From: Pseudomonadota bacterium
GTDB taxonomy: Bacteria > Pseudomonadota > Gammaproteobacteria > Burkholderiales > Burkholderiaceae_C
Assembly (NCBI GenBank): GCA_021783695.1
Contig: JAJXTO010000023.1
Span: 1-41,936, forward strand
DNA length: 41,936 nt
Direction of reading: 5' to 3'
Shown here: positions 36,445 through 41,936 of the stretch, in pieces
Numbering within the stretch: the stretch's first letter is position 1
Layout: the number at the start of each line of letters is the position of its first letter
Notes under the pieces: generated by a model
The model's database searches: none
What the model saw: the letters and a program-made list of their open reading frames with translations, nothing else
What the model was told of the DNA's origin: nothing
Translations under genes and position numbers: made by a program

Positions 36445-37594
36445 ATCCCATCCCCTCATCGTGCACATGATCGACGAATTGCCGCGCGATGGCGCGGAAA
36501 TGCTGCTGGTCGATCTGATGCGCCTTCGCATGCCCGGTTATCGCTATCAGATTGTCTGCCTCATCCGCGGCGGCCCGCTTGAGCAGGAATTCGAGCAACT
36601 GGGCATTCCGGTGAAGATTTTCGGACGCCGCAATCGATTCGATCTGGGTCTGGTCTTCCGTGTTGCCGCCTGGCTGCGAAAAGAGAAAGTGGACGTGGTG
36701 CACACCCATCTGTTCACCGCCGACACTTATGGCCGTCTGGCCGCGCGCATCGCGGGCGTGCCAGCGGTGTTTTCCACCGTCCACAACATCGTCAACCCCT
36801 GGAAAGGTGCGGGCCGCAAGGCCATCGACCGGCTGTTTGCCACATTGAGCACCGCGGTGGTCGGTTGCAGCGAGGAGGTCACGCAGACATTGGCGTCGCG
36901 CGACAGAATCCCGCTCAGCAAACTGGTCGCCATTCCCAACGGCATTGATCTGCAGAAATTTTCCAGTTTTTCAGGCGATGGGGTGCGGGAAGAATTCGGT
37001 CTTCCTGCGGATCGGCAACTCATTGGGGTTGTCGGGCGTTTGCATGAACAAAAGGCGCATGGCGACTTGTTCCGCGCCCTGGCCTTGTTGCCCCAAGCGC
37101 GTTCCGGGAAACTGACCTGCCTCGTCGTCGGCACGGGCGATCTGCTCGCCCCCCTCACGCAGCAAGTCAAGGAACTGGGTCTGGAGAACGGCGTGATCTT
37201 CACCGGCATGCGCAAGGATGTGCCCCGTCTGGTTGCCGCGCTGGACGTCTTTGTCATGTCCTCGCACTGGGAGGGCTTGCCGATCGCCTTGCTCGAGGCC
37301 ATGGCCAGCTCCAAGGCGGTGTTGTGCACCCGCGTCGGGGGAATTCCCGACGTGGTGATCGATGGCGAAAACGGGCTGCTGGTCGATGCCGGAGATGTCC
37401 CCCGCTTTGCGCAGCAACTCGGCAGCTTGCTCGAGGACGCCACGCTGCGCCAGCGGCTCGGCCAACGCGCGCGCGAAACGGTGATTGCGCGCTTCGATGT
37501 GTCGCGCACTGCGGCGGCCTATAACCAGTTGCACAGTCAGGCTCTCGGACTGCCGCCCGCACCCAGCCCGGCGTTCGTTGCCCCCACGGAATAA
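36428..37594 (+). CDS. Family 4 glycosyltransferase, first copy
   Basis: This 388-residue GT-B enzyme shows the usual pattern: N-terminal acceptor domain beginning LIVHMIDELPRDGAEM, the linker IPNGIDLQKF, the donor domain VVGRLHEQKAHGDL and the EX7E motif EGLPIALLE. A retaining mechanism is expected. It overlaps the O-antigen ligase gene by 17 bp. The DGAE at the start corresponds to the GGAE of many exopolysaccharide glycosyltransferases. Donor sugar cannot be told. Confidence 0.9.
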   Translation: MALHDKSHPLIVHMIDELPRDGAEMLLVDLMRLRMPGYRYQIVCLIRGGPLEQEFEQLGIPVKIFGRRNRFDLGLVFRVAAWLRKEKVDVVHTHLFTADTYGRLAARIAGVPAVFSTVHNIVNPWKGAGRKAIDRLFATLSTAVVGCSEEVTQTLASRDRIPLSKLVAIPNGIDLQKFSSFSGDGVREEFGLPADRQLIGVVGRLHEQKAHGDLFRALALLPQARSGKLTCLVVGTGDLLAPLTQQVKELGLENGVIFTGMRKDVPRLVAALDVFVMSSHWEGLPIALLEAMASSKAVLCTRVGGIPDVVIDGENGLLVDAGDVPRFAQQLGSLLEDATLRQRLGQRARETVIARFDVSRTAAAYNQLHSQALGLPPAPSPAFVAPTE

Positions 37595-37597
37595 ACC

Positions 37598-38446
37598 ATG
37601 CGCAAACTCCTCGCCACCTCCCTGCTGCCCTACGCCAAATTGCGCAATGCATGGCGCCCCGGCCTGCGCATTCTGATGTACCACCGCGTTGCGCAGCTTG
37701 CCGCCTACGACCAGCTCACCGTCTCTCCGGAGCGCTTTGCGCAGCAGATGCAGGAATTGGCGCAACACGAAGTGGTTAGTTTGCAAGATGGTTTGCGTGC
37801 GCTGCAGTCCGGCGCCTTGCGCAAACCGCTGATTGCCGTGACCTTCGACGACGGCTATCTTGACAATCTGACCGAGGCCCTGCCCGTGCTGCGGCGCTAC
37901 CGCATTCCCGCCACCATTTTTATCACCACCCAGTTCTGCGACCAGGCTCTCCGCCATCCCCGCTATGGCAGCCAGGGCGCGCAGCGCCTGCATCTCGACT
38001 GGGACGAAGTTGCCGCGCTCGCCCGCGAGCCCGGTATCACCATCGGTTCACACACCCTCACTCACCCTTACCTGCCCACCATCAGCGACAGTCTGGCCCA
38101 GCAGGAAATCGCCATCAGCCGCACGGTGATCGTCTCGCACCTGCAACGCCCTGTCGATTACTTCTGCTACCCCTCGGGCGACCTGAGTGCGCGCGAGCTG
38201 CAACTCGTGCAGCAGGCGGGTTATGCCGCCGCGGTCAGCGTGGCACCCGGGGTCAATGACCGGCACACCGATCGGTTTCAGCTCAGGCGCACCGAGATCA
38301 CCGACCGGGACGACCCATCTCAGTTCCGCCTCAAGCTCGCCGGGGCGTTCGATCCCATCCATCAACTCTTGCACGCGCGGCGCACCCGTCGCTTTGCGCA
38401 AAAACACCTCAAACCCAGCACCTCCTTTGAGGCCACGACATTATGA
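37598..38446 (+). CDS. Polysaccharide deacetylase (NodB-type), second copy
   Basis: This 282-residue CE4 protein has VTFDDGYLDN (motif 1), IGSHTLTHPYL with H-x3-H (motif 2), and YFCYPSGDLSARELQ (motif 3). It starts RILMYHRVAQLAAYDQLTVS after about 23 residues. No signal peptide is visible. It differs strongly from the first deacetylase in the operon, so the two probably act on different sugars or at different steps, not as recent duplicates. It lies 3 bp after a glycosyltransferase and overlaps the next by 4 bp. Confidence 0.88.
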   Translation: MRKLLATSLLPYAKLRNAWRPGLRILMYHRVAQLAAYDQLTVSPERFAQQMQELAQHEVVSLQDGLRALQSGALRKPLIAVTFDDGYLDNLTEALPVLRRYRIPATIFITTQFCDQALRHPRYGSQGAQRLHLDWDEVAALAREPGITIGSHTLTHPYLPTISDSLAQQEIAISRTVIVSHLQRPVDYFCYPSGDLSARELQLVQQAGYAAAVSVAPGVNDRHTDRFQLRRTEITDRDDPSQFRLKLAGAFDPIHQLLHARRTRRFAQKHLKPSTSFEATTL

Positions 38447-39606
38447 AAATTCTGTATTTGATGACCGAGCCCTTTGGCATCGGTGGCGTGCAGTCCGATG
38501 TGCTCACCCTGACAGAAGATCTCACCGCCAAGGGCCACATCGTCTACGTCGCCACCACCGAAGGCGTGCTTCTGCAAGAGCTGATCGGCAAAGGCGCGAT
38601 TCATGTGGATATCGATTTCCACTTCAGTGGAGCCGCGCAGTTTGCCCGCGCGCTCAAGCAACTGCGGCATGTGGTTGCGCGCGAAGGCATCGAGCTGGTG
38701 GCGCCGCAATCGGTGCGCTCGTCCATGGTGGCCTATGCCGCGCTGCGCGTCATGCCGTTCGGCTACCGCGTTGCGGCCACGTCCATGCGGGTGCCTATCG
38801 TCACCACCATCCACAACATCCACAACCCGAAAAACTTCAAATGGGCCGGCCGCATCCTGCGGCAAAGCGCGGACTTCATCATTTTTGAATCGAATTACGA
38901 ACGCAACCGCCTGCTGGCCAACGGCTTGCCCGCCGCGCAATCCACGGTCATTCACAGCGGTATCGATCTCGACCGCTTTTCCACTGCCACACGCAGCGCA
39001 GAATTCGCCCGGCAATACGGGCTGGAGCCTGGGCGCCATCTCATCTTCGGCATCGTCGCCCGTCTGTCCGAAGAAAAGGGTCACAACTATCTCGTGGATG
39101 CGTTTGCCAAAGTTGCCCAGGCCAAACCCGAGACGCGCCTGCTGATCGTTGGCGACGGTCCGCTGCTGGAGCAGACGCAGGCACAGGTGGCCCGCCTCGG
39201 CTTGCAGAACCAGGTGATCTTCGCCGGCATGCAGCGGGACATACCTTCGCATCTCGGGCTGTTCGACGTGTTCGTGCTGTCCTCCACGCGCGAGTCGTTT
39301 CCGCTCTCCGCGCGCGAAGCCATGGCAGCTGGCCGATGCGTGATTGCACCACGCATCGGCGGCTGCGGCGAAGTGGTCGAGGACGGTGTCACCGGCCTGC
39401 TGTTCACCGCTGCAGATGTTGAAGACCTCGCGGCAAAAATGCTCACCCTGAGCGATCGCGCCACAGTGGTCGCCATGGGAGCCGAAGGGCGACAACGCGC
39501 CGAACGTCTGTTCTCCCGCCATGTCTGGGTTGAAGGCGATGAGCAGGTCTATCTCCACTGGGCAGGCCTTGCACCGCGTTGCGCACCTTCGGTTGCGATC
39601 TCCTGA
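38443..39606 (+). CDS. Family 4 glycosyltransferase, second copy
   Basis: This 387-residue GT-B enzyme begins MKILYLMTEPFGIGGVQSD, where GIGGVQ is the glycine-rich N-terminal loop. It has IHSGIDLDRF, ARLSEEKGHNYLVDAF and the EX7E motif ESFPLSARE. It is as intact as the other family 4 enzyme but not closely similar. Start overlaps the deacetylase stop (ATGA); its own end overlaps the following DUF218 frame by 28 bp if that gene starts at TTG 39579. Confidence 0.9.
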   Translation: MKILYLMTEPFGIGGVQSDVLTLTEDLTAKGHIVYVATTEGVLLQELIGKGAIHVDIDFHFSGAAQFARALKQLRHVVAREGIELVAPQSVRSSMVAYAALRVMPFGYRVAATSMRVPIVTTIHNIHNPKNFKWAGRILRQSADFIIFESNYERNRLLANGLPAAQSTVIHSGIDLDRFSTATRSAEFARQYGLEPGRHLIFGIVARLSEEKGHNYLVDAFAKVAQAKPETRLLIVGDGPLLEQTQAQVARLGLQNQVIFAGMQRDIPSHLGLFDVFVLSSTRESFPLSAREAMAAGRCVIAPRIGGCGEVVEDGVTGLLFTAADVEDLAAKMLTLSDRATVVAMGAEGRQRAERLFSRHVWVEGDEQVYLHWAGLAPRCAPSVAIS

Positions 39607-40370
39607 CCGCGTTGAAGCTCACGCTTGAACTCCTGCTGTCCCCGGTTGGCCTGACCGCATGCGGCCTGACCCTGCTGACCATTGCGGTGAGCTGGCGCCC
39701 TCAACGTCTCGCGCTGCGCTTGCTGACCTATGTCTGCACCTTGATTTTCATCACGGCAAGCATGCCGCTGACGGCCAACATCGCCCTCGGCACGCTTGAA
39801 CAAAAAGCCACTCAGGAAAAAATCTGCCCACCTCCTCCGCCCGCCAGCCTGTTGGTCGTGCTGGCAGGCGGCATCAATGGCAACCCCATGAGCGATACGG
39901 ATGCCTCCGCGCTGAAAGCTGCCAGCCTGCGCAGACTGCTCTCCGCCGTTGCGCTTGCCCAACAGGTGCCGGACAGCACCCTGCTCATCTCCGGAGGCTG
40001 GGGCAGATCGGTGCGCGAAGCCGATCTCATGGGCGCCCTTGCAAAACAATTGGGATTTCCAGCATCGAGAATCGAACTCGACACCAAGTCCAGAACGACT
40101 TTTCAGACCGCCGAAAACATCCGGGCACGCGTGTCACAGGTTCCATCCGGGCGGCGTTATCTGGTCACGTCGGCCGACCATATGCCCCGTGCCATGATGG
40201 CCTTCAAACACGAAAACGTCTCCATCTGCGCCTGGCCCGTCGACTATGAAGCCCTGGCCCTGCAGCCGTTGGACATGCTGACGCCACAAATCAGCGCCCT
40301 GGAAAAGTCCACACGGGTCGTGCATGAACTGATGGGGATGCTCTACTACCGACTAATCAAATTTCAATGA
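39579..40370 (+). CDS. DUF218/YdcF-ElyC-like membrane protein
   Basis: This protein of up to 263 residues has two N-terminal membrane helices (about 15-37 and 44-63) and a DUF218 domain. The domain has VVLAGGINGN, LISGGWGRSVREADLM, IELDTKSRTTFQTAENI and VTSADHMPRAM, all typical of the YdcF/ElyC/SanA fold. Such proteins are linked to envelope and undecaprenyl-phosphate metabolism. No ATG is near the front: starts at TTG 39579 or TTG 39612 are the main options. It ends the exopolysaccharide operon, 19 bp before ubiG. Confidence 0.82.
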   Translation: MRTFGCDLLTALKLTLELLLSPVGLTACGLTLLTIAVSWRPQRLALRLLTYVCTLIFITASMPLTANIALGTLEQKATQEKICPPPPPASLLVVLAGGINGNPMSDTDASALKAASLRRLLSAVALAQQVPDSTLLISGGWGRSVREADLMGALAKQLGFPASRIELDTKSRTTFQTAENIRARVSQVPSGRRYLVTSADHMPRAMMAFKHENVSICAWPVDYEALALQPLDMLTPQISALEKSTRVVHELMGMLYYRLIKFQ

Positions 40371-40389
40371 CCCTCGCATCACAGACCCC

Positions 40390-41100
40390 ATGACCACGCT
40401 AGATCACAACGTCGAAGCCGCCGAGATCGACAAATTCAGCGCCCTGGCACATCGCTGGTGGGACGAACACGGCGAATTCCGCCCGCTGCATCAGCTCAAT
40501 CCGCACCGTCTGCAGTGGATCCAGAGTCATGTCGACCTCAAGGGCAAGACCGTGCTCGATATCGGCTGCGGCGGCGGCATCTTGTCCGAATCCATGGCCG
40601 CGGCAGGCGCCAGGGTCACCGGGATCGATCTGGCAGAGCCCTCCCTGCAGGTCGCCCGGCTTCATGCGCTCGACGCGCACCTCGAGATCGACTACCGCTT
40701 GGTCAGCGCCGAGCGGCTGGCCACGCAGTCGCCCCGGCAGTTCGATGCGATCACCTGCATGGAAATGCTCGAACACGTCCCGGACCCCGCCTCCATCATC
40801 AAGGCTGCAGCCCAGCTCGTTCGGCCCGGCGGGTGGGTGTTTGCCTCCACCATCAACCGCACACCCAAAGCCTATGTCGCGGCTATTCTTGGCGCTGAAT
40901 ATGTGCTTCGGCTCCTACCCAAAGGCACTCACGACTACGCCAAATTTCTGCTGCCCGCAGAGATCTCCGCAATGGGCCGTGCGTGCGGACTGGATGCGGC
41001 TGACATCGTCGGCCTGCAATATCAGCCCTTCACCCAGCGCTTTCGGCTGACATCCGACCCCAGCGTCAACTACCTCATAGCCCTGCGCCAAACCGCCTGA
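40390..41100 (+). CDS. ubiG: Ubiquinone biosynthesis O-methyltransferase
   Basis: This 236-residue enzyme does both O-methylation steps of ubiquinone synthesis. The front DKFSALAHRWWDEHGEFRPL is highly characteristic of UbiG. The SAM-binding motif is VLDIGCGGGILSESMAAAG and the acidic residue of motif II is in VTGIDLAEPSL. A later conserved stretch is FDAITCMEMLEHVPDP. The stop overlaps the ATG of gph by 1 bp, the order ubiG-gph is common in proteobacteria. Confidence 0.96.
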   Translation: MTTLDHNVEAAEIDKFSALAHRWWDEHGEFRPLHQLNPHRLQWIQSHVDLKGKTVLDIGCGGGILSESMAAAGARVTGIDLAEPSLQVARLHALDAHLEIDYRLVSAERLATQSPRQFDAITCMEMLEHVPDPASIIKAAAQLVRPGGWVFASTINRTPKAYVAAILGAEYVLRLLPKGTHDYAKFLLPAEISAMGRACGLDAADIVGLQYQPFTQRFRLTSDPSVNYLIALRQTA

Positions 41101-41768
41101 TGACGCCTCCCCATCAGATCCAGGCCTGCCTGTTCGATCTGGACGGCACACTCGCCGACACAGCCCCAGACCTCGCAGCGGCACTCAACCATGTTCGCGC
41201 ACAGCATGGCTTCGACGCACTGCCCCTTGAAGTGCTGCGTCCCATGGCCTCACACGGCGCACGCGGGCTACTTGCTGTGGGCATGCATATCACTGCAGAC
41301 GACCCCCTCTATCCCGCTTTGAAAGACGCCTTTCTTGCGCGCTATCTCGCCGCGATTCGTGTGCACACCACCCTGTTCGATGGTGTGAGCGCGCTCATCG
41401 AGCATCTGCACAAGGCCGCCATTCCATGGGGCATCGTGACCAACAAGCTCAGCACCTACACCAATCCCCTCGTTGCTCAACTTCCCTGGCCCCATCCGCC
41501 GGGATGCATTGTCAGCGGAGATACCGCGGCGCTCCCCAAACCAGCGCCCGATCCCCTACTTTACGCTGCCCGCCGGCTTCAGGTCGCGCCGGAGCATTGC
41601 ATCTATGTGGGTGACGACCTCCGTGACATGCAAGCCGCGCACGCCGCAGGCATGCGGGCCATTGCCGCCGCTTATGGCTATTGCGGCCACACCGAGCCCA
41701 AAAACTGGGACGCAGATGCCATCATCCGCCACCCTCTTGACTTACTCACAATCGGCCTCATGTGCTGA
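41100..41768 (+). CDS. gph: Phosphoglycolate phosphatase, HAD family
   Basis: This 222-residue HAD hydrolase has the nucleophile motif LFDLDGTLADT, motif II WGIVTNK, the lysine in ALPKPAPDPL and the acidic motif YVGDDLRDMQAA. Phosphoglycolate phosphatase is the usual call for the HAD gene right after ubiG; it clears 2-phosphoglycolate from DNA repair or oxygenase side reactions. Related phosphatases such as MupP (N-acetylmuramate 6-phosphate phosphatase) are also encoded after ubiG in Pseudomonas and many other bacteria, so the substrate is uncertain. Confidence 0.88.
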   Translation: MTPPHQIQACLFDLDGTLADTAPDLAAALNHVRAQHGFDALPLEVLRPMASHGARGLLAVGMHITADDPLYPALKDAFLARYLAAIRVHTTLFDGVSALIEHLHKAAIPWGIVTNKLSTYTNPLVAQLPWPHPPGCIVSGDTAALPKPAPDPLLYAARRLQVAPEHCIYVGDDLRDMQAAHAAGMRAIAAAYGYCGHTEPKNWDADAIIRHPLDLLTIGLMC

Positions 41769-41798
41769 ATATCGAAAGCACCAAACAAGGTGCCGACG

Positions 41799-41804
41799 TA
41801 CAAT
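41799..41804 (+). promoter_or_regulatory. -10 element of the tmRNA promoter
   Basis: TACAAT matches the sigma-70 -10 consensus at five of six bases. It ends 11 bp before the first base of tmRNA. A -35 near 41776-41781 is not convincing. Confidence 0.5.
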
Positions 41805-41815
41805 GAGTTTTCCAT

Positions 41816-41936
41816 GGGGCCGACCCGGTTTCGACGTGGATAGCAAAACAGACAGGTGCATGCCGAGCCCCAGTACGCTCGATAAACCACTGGAAACAAA
41901 GTAACTGCGAACGATTCTTCGTACGCCCTCGCCGCT
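41816..41936 (+). ncRNA. ssrA: tmRNA, 5' part (cut by right edge)
   Basis: GGGGCCGACCCGGTTTCGAC is the typical start of tmRNA, holding the 5' half of the tRNA-like domain. The tag reading frame begins at 41907 with GCG after the conserved AGTAACT leader and encodes ANDSSYALAA, ending at the last base of the window (41936). The stop codon, pseudoknots 2-4 and the 3' tRNA-like half are beyond the edge. tmRNA rescues stalled ribosomes and tags the unfinished protein for proteolysis. Confidence 0.93.

Overview
The window is chromosomal DNA from a GC-rich Gram-negative bacterium. It is most likely a betaproteobacterium of the order Burkholderiales, and gene content and order suggest a Thiomonas-like lineage; that genus-level guess is inference. 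The basis is the smc-zipA-ligA order, zapA followed directly by 6S RNA, a NAD-dependent ligase with the motif [12 protein letters not shown] instead of the usual SLDNAF-type motif, a tmRNA tag ANDSSYALAA, phasin and PPK2 genes, and high GC in all three codon positions, which creates long antisense open frames. I see no insertion sequence, prophage, CRISPR array, tRNA or rRNA.

Layout. (1) 1-2668: a tripartite export system, with an ABC ATPase (cut by the window edge) and an HlyD adaptor leftward and a TolC-like outer membrane protein rightward. (2) 2673-8429: leftward stress and energy-storage genes: an FNR-like regulator, a universal stress protein, an eRF1-like protein, a remnant of a P-type H+-ATPase coupled to an MFS transporter, PPK2, a 90-residue unknown protein, an AhpD-like protein and a phasin. 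(3) 8555-13942: a Kch potassium channel, then btuB-btuC-btuD behind a clear cobalamin riboswitch. The matching periplasmic binding protein, btuF, lies 16 kb away behind nth. (4) 14018-18007: a ZapB-like coiled coil, zapA, 6S RNA, a PIN-domain protein, lgt and ilvD, closed by a bidirectional terminator. (5) 18157-20741: a znuABC-type metal importer with a Zur-like box. (6) 20820-28435: smc, zipA, ligA and a ROK sugar kinase. (7) 28569-30097: nth and btuF. (8) 30362-40370: a ten-gene rightward exopolysaccharide operon, mostly joined by start/stop overlaps. It holds a Sfp-type phosphopantetheinyl transferase, two alpha/beta-hydrolases with abnormal nucleophile elbows, a family 2 glycosyltransferase, two polysaccharide deacetylases, a Wzy/WaaL-type membrane protein, two family 4 glycosyltransferases and a DUF218 protein. 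(9) 40390-41936: ubiG, gph and the 5' part of ssrA (tmRNA), which runs off the right edge exactly after the last sense codon of the tag.

How they work together. BtuB, BtuF, BtuC and BtuD make a full B12 uptake route under riboswitch control. ZnuABC forms a second metal import route. Phasin, PPK2 and the universal stress protein point to polyhydroxyalkanoate and polyphosphate metabolism under stress. The exopolysaccharide operon is the most novel region: it joins polymer synthesis and de-N-acetylation to carrier-protein (phosphopantetheine) chemistry through two exosortase-A-type hydrolase homologues, yet no exosortase, carrier protein or acyl ligase is encoded in the window.
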